From positions 3,224,001-3,288,000 of the forward strand of contig CAWHDH010000021.1 in the NCBI GenBank assembly GCA_963828075.1: 64,000 nucleotides of DNA, written 5' to 3'. This DNA is from JACCYI01 sp963828075. GTDB lineage: Bacteria > Actinomycetota > Thermoleophilia > Solirubrobacterales > Solirubrobacteraceae. How positions within the stretch are numbered: the first letter of the stretch is position 1; each line of letters starts with the position of its first letter. Shown here one piece after another: positions 17,023-25,733 of the stretch. The notes below the pieces were generated by a model. That model was given only the letters and a program-made list of their open reading frames with translations, had not been told where the DNA came from and did no database searches. Both the position numbers and the translations under genes were made by a program.

Positions 17023-19053
17023 TCAGTCGGACACGCCCGCATCGGCGAGCCAGTCCCACGCCACCGCCTGATCGATCACCGCGACGCCGAGCTTCTCCGC
17101 CTTCGCGGTCTTCGCGGCGCCGACGTCGGCGCCGGTGATCAGGTAGGTCGTGGCCGCGGAGACCGAGGATGCATTCGTCGCGCCGGCCTGCTCGAGCAGC
17201 CGGACGAACGCCGGGCGGGCGATCTTCTCGCCGGTGTCCGGATGGGCGATCGCGCCCGTGACCACGACCGTCGCGCCCTTCAACGGGGAGTCGCCCGCCT
17301 CCGCGACGTCGATCGGGCGGTCCTCGTCGAGGACGTCGAGGCTCACGCCGCACCGCCGCAGCTCGGTCACCATCGCCTGGGACTCGGGCCGCTGGAAGTA
17401 CTCGACGATCGACGCCGCCACCGCGGGGCCGATGTCCTTGACCTGCGCGAGCTCCTCCGCCGACGCCGCGGCGATCTGCTCGACCGACTCGTAGCCGGCC
17501 AGGCACAGGCGCTTGGCGGTGCCCTCGCGCGCGTGGCGGATGCCGAAGCCGATCAACGCGCGCCGCAGGCCGACGCCCTTGGAGTGCTCGATCGAGGCGA
17601 TGAACCGGTTGGAGCTGATCTCGGCCATGCCGTCGTAGGCGAGCAGCTGCTCCTTGGTCAGCGAGTAGAAGTCGGCCGGCGAGCGCAGCAGGCCGTCGTC
17701 GTAGAGCCGCGCGATCCAGGTCGCGCCGACGGCCTCCATGTCGGCCGCCGCACGCCCCGCCCACCACTGCAGGCGGCGCAGCGTCTGCGCCGGGCAGTCG
17801 AGGTTCGGGCACAGCAGCTCGAGCGACGCGCCGCGCTCCTCGAGCTCGGTCGCGCACGACGGACAGTGCGTCGGGATCTCCGCGTCGCGCACGCCGCCGG
17901 GCTGCTCGCCGGGCGCCGGCCCGCTGACGAACGGGATGACGTCGCCGGCGCGGCGCACGAGCACGCGCATCCCGACCCGGATGCCCCGGGCGCGGACCAC
18001 GGCCTGGTTGGCGAGCGTCGCCGACGAGACGGTCGTCCCACCGACGAACACCGGCTCGAGCACCGCGCGGGGGACGACCTTGCCACCGGGGCCGACCTCC
18101 CACGCCACGTCGCGCAGGATCGTCTCGCGCTCCTCGGCGACGAGCTTGACGGCGACCGCGCCGCGCGGGGTGCTCGACCGGGCCCCCGCGGCAGCGAACG
18201 CCCGGTCGTCGTCGAGGCGGACGACGACGCCGTCGATGTCGAAGTCGTTCTCCGCCCGCGCCGCCTCGATCCGCTCGATCACCTCGAGGACCGCGTCACC
18301 CCCGGTGACGACCGCGACCGGCGGGACCTCGAATCCGTGCGAGGCCAGGTCGGCGACCGCCACGCCGCCGCCCGCGACGTCGAAGGCGAAGAAGGACAGC
18401 ACCCGCCCGGCCTCGGCGGCGGCCTTCGGGTCCTTCTGCAGCAGCGTCCCCGCGCACGCGCTGCGCGGGTTGGTGAGCGGCTTGTCCGGGTGCGCGGCGT
18501 TGTAGGTGTCGAACACGGAGGTCAGCATCACCGCCTCGCCGCGCACCTCCACCCGGCCATCGACGCCGGGCAGCTCGCGCGGGAGGCCGGGCAGCGCCCA
18601 GCGCACGGCGGCCGTGACGTCCTCGCCCGTGGTCCCGTCGCCGCGGGTCGCGACGTGCTCGAGCGCGCCGTCGGCGAAGACCATCGAGAGCGAGACGCCG
18701 TCGAGCTTCGGCGTCACCCGCAGGCGCTGGCCGGGGAAGCGGGCGGCGAACTCTCGAACGCCGCCCTCGCGATCGGTCGGGCTGACCTTGGCGAGCGAGA
18801 GCATCGGCCGTGCGTGGCGGATCGAGCGCCGCCCCTTGGCCGGCGGGGCGCCGACCTTCTCGAGCGGGTTCTCGGCCGGCGCGAGCTCGGGGTGCTCGGC
18901 CAGCAAGGCGCGCAGCTCGTCCTCGAGCGCGTCGTAGGTGGCGTCGTCGACCGACGGCGCGCCGGCGTAGTACTCCGCCTTGAAGCGGATCAGCTCGCGG
19001 GCGAGCTCGTCGATGCGGGCGCCGGGGTCGGGGTGGGGGTCGAGTGTCGACAT
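17023..19053 (-). CDS. ligA: NAD-dependent DNA ligase LigA
   Basis: 676 residues, full length. Ia domain YYAGAPSVDDATYDALEDEL; adenylation motif KLDG with the AMP-accepting K116; OB-fold segment VGPGGKVVPRAVLEPVFVGG; four zinc-finger cysteines in CPSCATELEERGASLELLCP followed by NLDCPAQ; helix-hairpin-helix repeats (GYESVEQIAAASAEELAQVK); and a C-terminal BRCT domain (KGATVVVTGAIAHPDTGEKI). It seals nicks using NAD+. The sequence PLEKVGAPPAKGRRSIRHAR departs from the common SPTQRVG form, so it could be a paralog of a second ligA elsewhere. Confidence 0.95.
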   Translation of the reverse strand: MSTLDPHPDPGARIDELARELIRFKAEYYAGAPSVDDATYDALEDELRALLAEHPELAPAENPLEKVGAPPAKGRRSIRHARPMLSLAKVSPTDREGGVREFAARFPGQRLRVTPKLDGVSLSMVFADGALEHVATRGDGTTGEDVTAAVRWALPGLPRELPGVDGRVEVRGEAVMLTSVFDTYNAAHPDKPLTNPRSACAGTLLQKDPKAAAEAGRVLSFFAFDVAGGGVAVADLASHGFEVPPVAVVTGGDAVLEVIERIEAARAENDFDIDGVVVRLDDDRAFAAAGARSSTPRGAVAVKLVAEERETILRDVAWEVGPGGKVVPRAVLEPVFVGGTTVSSATLANQAVVRARGIRVGMRVLVRRAGDVIPFVSGPAPGEQPGGVRDAEIPTHCPSCATELEERGASLELLCPNLDCPAQTLRRLQWWAGRAAADMEAVGATWIARLYDDGLLRSPADFYSLTKEQLLAYDGMAEISSNRFIASIEHSKGVGLRRALIGFGIRHAREGTAKRLCLAGYESVEQIAAASAEELAQVKDIGPAVAASIVEYFQRPESQAMVTELRRCGVSLDVLDEDRPIDVAEAGDSPLKGATVVVTGAIAHPDTGEKIARPAFVRLLEQAGATNASSVSAATTYLITGADVGAAKTAKAEKLGVAVIDQAVAWDWLADAGVSD

Positions 19054-19139
19054 GCGCGCCGGATCCTCACACGTCGGTCCGACCGAAGTAGCGTCCCGGC
19101 GCGTGCCGAGCTCGCGCCGGAACATCGCCGGATGGCCGA

Positions 19140-19916
19140 CTAGGACACCGCGTGCCGCCGGAAGCCGCCCTCGGCGTTGATGACCTGCCCGGTCACCCAC
19201 GCGCTGTTCGGCGACGCGAGCCAGCGCACCACCGGCGCGATGTCCTCCGGGCGCCCCCAGCGGCCGGCCGGGAAGGCGGGTCGCAGGAACTCGCGAAGCT
19301 CGTCGTCCGGCCAGCCCGTGTCGACCGGACCCGGGTTGACGGCGTTGACCGTGATGGCACGGTCGGCGAGCGCGTCGGCGAGCGAGCGCGTCATCTGGTG
19401 GATCGCGCCCTTGCTGATCGCATAGGGCAGCTCGCTCGCCATCGGGGCCAGGTGCTGCCCGGAGGTGAAGAGGACGATCCGGCCGTCCGGGCGCGCGTCG
19501 TCGTGGAGCGCGGCGAACGCCTGGGCGAGCAGGACGGTCGCCCGGGCGTTGACCGCCCACGCGCGGTCCAGCTGCTCGGCGGTGACGGTGTCGAGCGTCC
19601 CGTCCGCGCTGTGGGCGTGGTTGGCGACGAGGACATCGACGCCGCCGAACCGCTCGACCGCCACGGCGACCACGCGACGCGCCGCCTCGGGATCGGCGAG
19701 GTCCTCGTCGACGGCGGCCAGTCGTGGTCCTTCGCCGCCGAGGGCACCGACGACCGCCGCCGTCCCACCCGGCTCGGCGCCCCACGGCTGGCGGGCGTCG
19801 TGCGGCGACCACGCCTGCACCAGGACGCGGGCGCCGTCGTCGAGCAGGGCGCGCGCGATCGCGAACCCGATGCCCGCTCGGCGCCCGACCCCGGTGACGA
19901 TCGCGACGCGCTCCAT
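19140..19916 (-). CDS. SDR family oxidoreductase
   Basis: 258 residues, classical SDR. The cofactor motif is TGVGRRAGIGFAIARAL (the usual TGxxxGIG with two extra residues, as in FabI-like and related enzymes). VLVANHAHSADG replaces the common NNAG. The Tyr-Lys pair is in YAISKGAIHQMTRSLADAL, and the C-terminus is VTGQVINAEGGF. It has NAD(P)-linked alcohol/ketone chemistry with an unknown substrate. A TAGAAC lies eight bases before the start on the minus strand. Confidence 0.85.
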   Translation of the reverse strand: MERVAIVTGVGRRAGIGFAIARALLDDGARVLVQAWSPHDARQPWGAEPGGTAAVVGALGGEGPRLAAVDEDLADPEAARRVVAVAVERFGGVDVLVANHAHSADGTLDTVTAEQLDRAWAVNARATVLLAQAFAALHDDARPDGRIVLFTSGQHLAPMASELPYAISKGAIHQMTRSLADALADRAITVNAVNPGPVDTGWPDDELREFLRPAFPAGRWGRPEDIAPVVRWLASPNSAWVTGQVINAEGGFRRHAVS

Positions 19917-19927
19917 CCGCCGACGTT

Positions 19928-20737
19928 CTACACGACGACGGGCGGGGACGGTCGGTGGCCGAGCGCGGACTCCGCGGCGCTCGGGTCATAGACGCGGTCG
20001 ATCGACGCGGGCAGCTGCCAGCCGCGTCGCGCGAACGCGGCGGCGACCTCGGGGCAGCGCCGATGGATGACGGCGGCGGCGTCGGCCAGCAGCTCGGCGC
20101 AGTCCTCGCGGCCGAACGGCGATCGGCCGCAGACGTTCAGCGCTCCCGTGACGTCGCTGCGGGCGAGTGCGAGCCGGACGGCGGCGACGACGTCCTGGAG
20201 CGCCACCGAGCGGTGCAGCCCGTGGATCGCGGCCGTCCGCGGCGGCTCGGGGAAGCAGCGGGCGACGCGCAGCGACACGGTGGAGAGCGGCGCCGCCTCG
20301 CAGAGCGCCTCGGCGGCCAGCTTGGTCTCGTCGTAGGCGTCGCGCGGGCGGGGCGCGAGCGCCTCGGTGACCCAGACCGCGGCGCCGTCGGGCACGAGCG
20401 CATGGCCGTAGAGCGAGGTCGTGCTCAGGTGGACGACGCGCGTGACGCCGTGGCGCGCGGCCGCCTCGAGCACCGCGTGTGTCCCCGCCACGTTGACCTC
20501 GGCGAAGCGCTCAGGCGGCTCGCTCGCCAGGTGCGGCGCGTGCAGCGCCGCGGCGTGGACGACCGCGATCGCCCCGTCGAGCGCCCGGTCGAGAACGGCG
20601 GCGTCGGCGATCGAGCCGACGACGGCGGTGTGCGGGCCCGCCACGAGGTCGACGCCGACCGCGTCGGGGCCGAGCGCCGCCGCGATCGCCCGCCCGAGCC
20701 GCCCGGAGCTCCCCGTCACGACGACGGGCGCGGTCAC
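19928..20737 (-). CDS. NAD-dependent epimerase/dehydratase
   Basis: 269 residues from a GTG at 20737 that overlaps the stop of the endopeptidase gene (GTGA), so translation is likely coupled. It has an extended-SDR Rossmann start VVVTGSSGRLGRAIAAALG, a VVHAAALHAPH adenine segment, the catalytic serine region VVHLSTTSLYGHA and YDETKLAAEALCE (YxxxK). It probably acts on a nucleotide sugar. Coupling to a murein hydrolase suggests, but does not show, a cell-envelope role. Confidence 0.85.
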   Translation of the reverse strand: MTAPVVVTGSSGRLGRAIAAALGPDAVGVDLVAGPHTAVVGSIADAAVLDRALDGAIAVVHAAALHAPHLASEPPERFAEVNVAGTHAVLEAAARHGVTRVVHLSTTSLYGHALVPDGAAVWVTEALAPRPRDAYDETKLAAEALCEAAPLSTVSLRVARCFPEPPRTAAIHGLHRSVALQDVVAAVRLALARSDVTGALNVCGRSPFGREDCAELLADAAAVIHRRCPEVAAAFARRGWQLPASIDRVYDPSAAESALGHRPSPPVVV

Positions 20738-21474
20738 TTCCGGCGGATGCGGACGTGGAGGTGGTCGTCGTGGTAGCGGAGCTTCGTGACGATCTTGCGC
20801 GGCCCCTTCAACCCGGTCCGCGGGCCCACGAAGACGTACTGCGCGTCCGCCGCGACGAAGCGGTCGACCAGGTCCTGGGCCAGCCGGCGGTCGATCTGCG
20901 AGGGCGAGCGCGGCCGCCGCTCGGTGCGGTCGAGGCGCGGGTAGTAGATATCGACGTCGAGCCCGTTCTGGTGCGAGGCGTGGCCGAGGCCGCCGTAGCG
21001 CTTGCCGAAGCCGCCGCCCCGCGGGCGCGAGAGGTCGCCGATCCCGACCCGCGGCGCGCCTGGGTTCTCCGCCCGATACCCCGCCAGCACCGCCAGCAGC
21101 GTGAGGACGAGGCGGTCGGTCCCCCACCGCCGCCAATCCCGGTTGGGGCTCTGCTTGAGGATCGGGTCCCACGTGAAGAAGTCGCGCCCGCCGGCGGGGA
21201 GCATCATCCCGTCGACCAGCTTGCCCCGCCACGGCGGGCCGACGGCTCGCGAGCGATGCCAGACCAGCGGCTCGTCGGTGAGCGGCGGCGGTCCGTTGGC
21301 CGGCTGGGGGGTGACGGTCGGGCTCAGCGTCGCCCACGGCGTCACCGTCGGCGACGGCGACGCCTCGGCGGCGGGCGGCGGCTCCGGCTGCGGCTCCGGC
21401 TCCGGCTGCGCCGCCAGCGCCACCGCCGCACCGGCGACGGCGAGCAGGCAGGCGAGCGGGGCCGCGGCGCGCAT
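20734..21474 (-). CDS. Penicillin-insensitive murein endopeptidase (M74/MepA-like), exported
   Basis: 246 residues with a signal peptide (LACLLAVAGAAVALAAQ) and a Pro/Thr/Glu-rich linker of about 45 residues. The catalytic domain carries GHASHQNGLDVDIYYP, the M74 zinc motif, and HDDHLHVRIRR near the C-terminus, giving the expected His/Asp/His ligands. Such enzymes cut D-Ala-meso-DAP crosslinks in peptidoglycan. The start lies 10 bases from the structured repeat at 21485-21633. Confidence 0.85.
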   Translation of the reverse strand: MRAAAPLACLLAVAGAAVALAAQPEPEPQPEPPPAAEASPSPTVTPWATLSPTVTPQPANGPPPLTDEPLVWHRSRAVGPPWRGKLVDGMMLPAGGRDFFTWDPILKQSPNRDWRRWGTDRLVLTLLAVLAGYRAENPGAPRVGIGDLSRPRGGGFGKRYGGLGHASHQNGLDVDIYYPRLDRTERRPRSPSQIDRRLAQDLVDRFVAADAQYVFVGPRTGLKGPRKIVTKLRYHDDHLHVRIRRK

Positions 21475-21484
21475 CAGTGGTCCT

Positions 21485-21633
21485 GTCCGTGAGGTCGGCG
21501 AGGTATCTGGCCCGTGGCTGGGCGTGGCTGGCGGTCGCCGCCGCCCGGCTGCGTGCTGGTTGCCCGGTGACGGGTGGCGGCGGCCGTCAGGCGCGTCCAG
21601 ACGCCGCCAGGACCCGTCGAAATCGCGGACACG
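21485..21633 (+). ncRNA. Structured repeat element, copy A (candidate RNA)
   Basis: A 149-base element that can fold into one long hairpin. Outer stem: CCGTGAGGTC with GAAATCGCGG, 8 of 10 pairs. Then CTGGC with GCCAG; GGGCGTGGCTGG (21520-21531) with TCAGGCGCGTCC (21587-21598); and GCCGCCGCCCG (21537-21547) with CGGGTGGCGGC (21571-21581). The same element lies inverted at 42306-42453, with compensatory changes. G-U pairs in several stems are valid only when the plus strand is read here. It fills the gap between the murein endopeptidase start and the enoyl-CoA hydratase end. No protein is proposed. Confidence 0.6.
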
Positions 21634-21638
21634 GCCAC

Positions 21639-22451
21639 TTAGCGCCCTCGCCACTCCGGCGGTCGCTTCTCCCCGAACGCGCGCACGCCCTCCTGGAAGT
21701 CCTCGGAGTGAAAGCACGTCTCGCGCAGGTCGACGAGCTCGCGCTCGACGGCGGGATCGAGTGCTCCCTCGGCCGCGAGCAGCTCGCGCAGGACGCGCTT
21801 GTTGCCGGTCAGCGAGAGCGGGGCGTTCGCGGCGACCTCGGCGGCGTACCGGACCGCGACGCCTTCGAGCTCGGCACCGTCGACGACCTCGTTGACCAGC
21901 CCCCACGCGAGCGCGCGCTCGGCGTCGATGTTCCGCCCGAGCAGGAAGAGCTCGCGCGTCCGCGGCTCCCCGATGGCGTCGAGGAACTTGCGCAGCCCCG
22001 TGTGCGAGTAGATGAGGCCCAGCTTCGCGGGCGGCATGCCGAGCTTGACGCCCGCCGCCGCGACCCGCAGGTCGCACGACAGCGCGAGCTCGAGGCCGCC
22101 GCCGATCGCATGGCCGTTCAGCGCGGCGACCGCGGGATAGGGGAACGCCTCGAGTGCCTCGATCGCGGCGGTGAAGGGGTGGGCGACGAGCGCCTCGGCG
22201 CGGTCGGCGAAGTCGGGCGAGCCGGGCAGGCCGCCGATGTCGTAGCCGGCGGAGAAGACGGGGCCGGTCGCGGTGATGAGCAGGCAGCGCGCCTCGAGGC
22301 CGGGCAGGGTGGCCGAGATCGCGTCGAGGATCGCGTGGTCGAGCGCGTTACGCTTGGCCGGGTTGTCGATGGTCAGGCGGGCCACGTGCGGCGCCGGGTG
22401 GTCGAGGCGCAGCTTGCCCTCGGCCAGCTCGGCGGCCGCTGCGCTACTCAA
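21639..22451 (-). CDS. Enoyl-CoA hydratase/isomerase family protein
   Basis: 270 residues, crotonase fold. Oxyanion-hole segments are FSAGYDIGGLPGS and NGHAIGGGLELALSCDLRVA. The usual catalytic Glu region reads PPAKLGLIYSHTGLRKFLDA. It probably acts in beta-oxidation or a related acyl-CoA pathway. It begins at a TTG inside the end of the biotinyl carrier gene (8-base overlap), so the pair is coupled, which suggests a carboxylase/acyl-CoA context. Confidence 0.85.
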   Translation of the reverse strand: MSSAAAAELAEGKLRLDHPAPHVARLTIDNPAKRNALDHAILDAISATLPGLEARCLLITATGPVFSAGYDIGGLPGSPDFADRAEALVAHPFTAAIEALEAFPYPAVAALNGHAIGGGLELALSCDLRVAAAGVKLGMPPAKLGLIYSHTGLRKFLDAIGEPRTRELFLLGRNIDAERALAWGLVNEVVDGAELEGVAVRYAAEVAANAPLSLTGNKRVLRELLAAEGALDPAVERELVDLRETCFHSEDFQEGVRAFGEKRPPEWRGR

Positions 22452-22656
22452 GGACGACGAGCGTGTCGCCTTCGGAGACGGACTGGCCCTCTTCGACCAC
22501 GACCTTCGCCACCGTGCCCTCGTCCTCGGCCTCGACGGGCATCTCCATCTTCATCGACTCCAGGATCACCACCGTGTCCCCTTCCTCGACGCTGTCGCCG
22601 ACCTTCACCTCGATCTTCCACACGGTGCCGGTGATGTGGGCTTCGATGTCGGCCAC
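22444..22656 (-). CDS. Biotin/lipoyl carrier protein (BCCP-type)
   Basis: 70 residues, essentially one biotinyl domain: VWKIEVKVGDSVEEGDTVVI then LESMKMEMPVEAEDEGTV, with the biotin-accepting lysine in the MKM motif, and VVEEGQSVSEGDTLVVLE at the end. It starts at a GTG preceded by AAGGAG (22669-22674 on the minus strand). Stand-alone 70-residue carriers serve acyl-CoA carboxylases whose other subunits are encoded elsewhere. The biotin operon begins only 1.1 kb away. Confidence 0.93.
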   Translation of the reverse strand: MADIEAHITGTVWKIEVKVGDSVEEGDTVVILESMKMEMPVEAEDEGTVAKVVVEEGQSVSEGDTLVVLE

Positions 22657-22704
22657 GGCCGCCAGACTCCTTGTTCGTTGCCAGTGAGCGGGACCATAGC
22701 CGCC

Positions 22705-23712
22705 GTGCCAGAGGACGAGGCCCGCCGCCGGCTGCTCGCCGGTCAGCGCCTCGGCAGTCCTACGGATACCGCCGAGTCAGCGGTCCGTGCGGCCGGCGCC
22801 CTGCAGGCGCAGGTGCCTGCCGCGGCCGCCCTCGGGGTGCGCGCGCGGACGACCGGGCTGACGGCGGCGGACGTCGATCGCGCTCTCTGGCGCGATCGCA
22901 CGCTGGTGCGGACATGGCTGCACCGCGGGACGCTGCACCTGGTGCCGACCGAGGACCTCAGCTGGCTGCTCGGCCTGCTGGGGGAGCGCAACGTCGCCAG
23001 GACCGCGCGCCGGCACACCGAGCTCGGGGTGACCGAGGCGGGCGCGCTGGCCGTGGAGCGGATCCTGGCCGAGGACGGCCCGCTCGAGCGCGCGGCGATC
23101 GGCGCGCGGCTCGTGGCGCAGGGGTTCGACGTGGCGGGCCAGCGCCTGATCCACCTGATCAGCTGGGCCGCGCTGCTCGGTCGCGTGCTGCCGGGGGCGG
23201 GGGACACGTTCGTCCGCCTCGAGGACTGGCTCGGTGGCCCGGCGCCGGCCGGCCCGTCCGGCGATGCTGCGCTGGACGAGCTGGCCCGCCGCCACCGCGC
23301 CGCCTACGGGTCGGCGGACCCTCGCGACCTCGCGGCCTGGGCCGGCGTGCCGGTGCCGTGGGCGCGGGCGGCCTGCGCGCGCATCGGCGACGCGCTGCCA
23401 CCGGCGCCCCCGCCGCTGAACCGGCCAGTGCTCAACCTGCTGCCCGCGTTCGACGCCGTCCTGCTCGGCCACCGCGACCGCTCCTTCCTTCTCGCGACCG
23501 AGCATCACCGCCGCGTCCAGGCCGGCGGCGGCTGGCTGCACCCGGTCGTGCTGCTCGACGGCCGGGTGGTGGCGACGTGGAAGCGCGAGCGGGGGAAGGT
23601 CGTCGTCGACCCGTTCGCCGACCCGCCGCCCGCGGACCTGCTCGCTGGCGAGATCGCTGACCTCGAGCGCTTCGCCGCGCCCAGACTTGGCGAATCGAGC
23701 GGGAGCCGCTAG
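22705..23712 (+). CDS. AlkZ-like DNA glycosylase (HTH_42 winged-helix protein)
   Basis: 335 residues in the winged-helix DNA-binding family that includes AlkZ and YcaQ. The N-terminal ALQAQVPAAAALGVRART contains the QxQ catalytic pattern of AlkZ (Q34, Q36 counted from this GTG), and WLHRGTLHLVPTEDLSWLL is a family hallmark. VVDPFADPPPADL lies near the end. AlkZ proteins unhook bulky alkyl adducts or crosslinks, but many homologs are uncharacterised. The start could also be GTG 22684. Confidence 0.75.
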   Translation: MPEDEARRRLLAGQRLGSPTDTAESAVRAAGALQAQVPAAAALGVRARTTGLTAADVDRALWRDRTLVRTWLHRGTLHLVPTEDLSWLLGLLGERNVARTARRHTELGVTEAGALAVERILAEDGPLERAAIGARLVAQGFDVAGQRLIHLISWAALLGRVLPGAGDTFVRLEDWLGGPAPAGPSGDAALDELARRHRAAYGSADPRDLAAWAGVPVPWARAACARIGDALPPAPPPLNRPVLNLLPAFDAVLLGHRDRSFLLATEHHRRVQAGGGWLHPVVLLDGRVVATWKRERGKVVVDPFADPPPADLLAGEIADLERFAAPRLGESSGSR

Positions 23713-23727
23713 AAAGCACGCCGTGGA

Positions 23728-25059
23728 GTGCTCGTGGACTTCAGCCGCCACGCTCGCGGTCGCCCGACGTCGCCGGCCCAAGGGGTGAGCCGATTCACGG
23801 CTGACGCATCGGCCGCCGGATACGCGATCGACGAATGGCGCGCGCTCGATCGCCGGCACGTCTGGCATCCCTACGGTCCGATGCCTGCCCCCGCCGAGGC
23901 ACTTCCGATCGTGTCGGCCGACGGCGTCCGCTTGAGGCTGGCGGACGGGCGGGAGCTCATCGACGGCATGGCGTCGTGGTGGTGCGCCATCCACGGCTAT
24001 CGCCATCCGGTGCTCGACGGCGCGGTGCGCGAGCAGGTCGACCGCATGAGCCACGTCATGTTCGGCGGCCTGACGCACGAGCCGGCGGTCCGCCTGGCCG
24101 AGCGGCTTGTCGAGATGACCCCCGAGGGTCTCGAGCACGTGTTCTTCTGCGATTCGGGCTCGGTGGCCGTCGAGGTCGCGCTGAAGCTGTGCATGCAGGC
24201 ACGGCCCGGCAGGCACCGGATGCTCACCGTCCGGGGCGGCTACCACGGCGACACGTTCGGCGCGATGGCGGTCTGCGATCCCGGCGGGATGCACGAGGCC
24301 TTCCGGGGCGCGCTGCCGCAGCACGTCTTCGCCGAGCGCCCGCCGCGTGAGCTCGGGCCCGAGTACGCCGAGCACCTCCGGGGCCTCGTCTCCGACCATG
24401 CCGACGAGCTCGCCGCGGTCATCGTCGAGCCCGTGGTGCAAGGGGCGGGGGGGATGTGGTTCTACGACCCGGCCGTCGTCCGTCTGCTCCGCGAGCTCTG
24501 CGACGAGCATGGGCTGCTGCTGGTGCTCGACGAGATCGCCACCGGCTTCGGGCGCACCGGCGCGCTGTTCGCGTGCGAGCTCGCGAACGTGACGCCGGAC
24601 GTCCTCTGTGTCGGAAAGGCGCTGACGGGTGGGTACATGACGCTCGCGGCGACCTTGTGCACCGCGAGCGTCGCTCGTTCCCTGCGCGGTCAGGCGCTCA
24701 TGCACGGACCCACGTACATGGCCAACCCGCTGGCATGCTCGGTCGCGCTCGCCTCGACCGGGCTGGTCGCCGATGGTGCGTGGCTCCAGGACGTGGCGCG
24801 AATCGAACGCGGACTCCGGCGCGGCCTCGGGGCCGCGCGCGACGTGCCGGGCGTCACCGACGTTCGCGTGCTCGGCGCGATCGGCGTCGTGCAGCTCGAC
24901 CGGCCGGTCGACATGGTCCGCGCGGCGGCGGCCGCGGTGGCCCATGGAGTGTGGCTGCGCCCGTTCCGCGATCTCATCTACGCGATGCCGCCCTACGTGA
25001 CCGGTGACGAGGACCTGCGGCAGATCACCGAGGCCATGACCGCCGCCGCCGCCGCATGA
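23728..25059 (+). CDS. bioA: Adenosylmethionine-8-amino-7-oxononanoate aminotransferase
   Basis: BioA converts 7-keto-8-aminopelargonate to 7,8-diaminopelargonate with SAM as amino donor. Family marks: LDRRHVWHPYGPM, DGMASWWCAIHGYRHP, GGYHGDTFGAM, VLDEIATGFGRTG and the PLP lysine in VGKALTGGYMT. The frame gives 443 residues, but the GTG at 23785, with AAGGGG in front, would leave 31 residues before HVWHPYG and is a credible alternative start. It is the first gene of a five-gene biotin operon. Its stop overlaps bioD as ATGA. Confidence 0.95.
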   Translation: MLVDFSRHARGRPTSPAQGVSRFTADASAAGYAIDEWRALDRRHVWHPYGPMPAPAEALPIVSADGVRLRLADGRELIDGMASWWCAIHGYRHPVLDGAVREQVDRMSHVMFGGLTHEPAVRLAERLVEMTPEGLEHVFFCDSGSVAVEVALKLCMQARPGRHRMLTVRGGYHGDTFGAMAVCDPGGMHEAFRGALPQHVFAERPPRELGPEYAEHLRGLVSDHADELAAVIVEPVVQGAGGMWFYDPAVVRLLRELCDEHGLLLVLDEIATGFGRTGALFACELANVTPDVLCVGKALTGGYMTLAATLCTASVARSLRGQALMHGPTYMANPLACSVALASTGLVADGAWLQDVARIERGLRRGLGAARDVPGVTDVRVLGAIGVVQLDRPVDMVRAAAAAVAHGVWLRPFRDLIYAMPPYVTGDEDLRQITEAMTAAAAA

Positions 25060-25733
25060 GGCTGCTCGTCGTGACCGGGACCGACACCGGGGTGGGGAAG
25101 ACGGTGGTGACCGCGGTCGTCGCCCGGCGAGCGGTGGATCGTGGCGAGTCGGTCGCCGTGGTCAAGCCGGTTCAGACCGGCGTGAAGCCCGGCGAGCCGG
25201 GCGACCTCGACGAGGTGCGCAGGTTGAGCGGCGTGGATGACCTGCACGAGTTCGCGCGCTTCGAGGAGGCGCTCGCGCCGGCGACGGCGGCCCGGCGCGC
25301 CGGGGTCCCCGGACCATCCGCCGCCGAGATCGCCGAGCGGGTGCTGGCGCTCGGCGACCGTGACCTCGTGATCGTCGAGGGCGCCGGCGGCATCATGGTC
25401 CGCTTCGACGACGCGGGAGCCACGGTCGCGGACGTCGCGGCGCTGCTCGACGCACCGGTGCTGGTCGTGGTGCGGGCCGGCCTCGGCACGTTGAACCACG
25501 CGGCCCTGACCTGCAGCGTCCTCACCACCCGAGGGCTTCAGTGCCCGGGGCTCGTCGTCGGGGCGGGGCCGACCCCTCCCGACCCCGTGACCCGCTGCAA
25601 TCTCCACGACCTCCCCGCCTACACCGGCCGCCCCGTCATAGGGTTCGTCCCCGAAGGGGCGGCGCGGCTCGAGCCTGGCGCGTTCGCGGACGGAACGAAG
25701 GCCTGGATCGAGAGAGAGGTACCACCACTGTGA
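25056..25733 (+). CDS. bioD: Dethiobiotin synthetase
   Basis: 225 residues. The P-loop GTDTGVGKTVVTAVV is at the N-terminus, followed by VVKPVQTGV (the diamine/carbamate lysine region) and IVEGAGGIMVRF. BioD closes the ureido ring using ATP and CO2. It overlaps bioA by ATGA upstream and bioB by GTGA downstream. Confidence 0.95.
   Translation: MRLLVVTGTDTGVGKTVVTAVVARRAVDRGESVAVVKPVQTGVKPGEPGDLDEVRRLSGVDDLHEFARFEEALAPATAARRAGVPGPSAAEIAERVLALGDRDLVIVEGAGGIMVRFDDAGATVADVAALLDAPVLVVVRAGLGTLNHAALTCSVLTTRGLQCPGLVVGAGPTPPDPVTRCNLHDLPAYTGRPVIGFVPEGAARLEPGAFADGTKAWIEREVPPL

Noticed and set aside
21485..21633. Protein-coding reading of the structured repeat (peptides with GWAWL-VAAARL and GGRQARPD shared by both copies)
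   Set aside because: Similarity in several frames and compensatory base-pair changes are better explained by nucleotide structure than by a conserved peptide.
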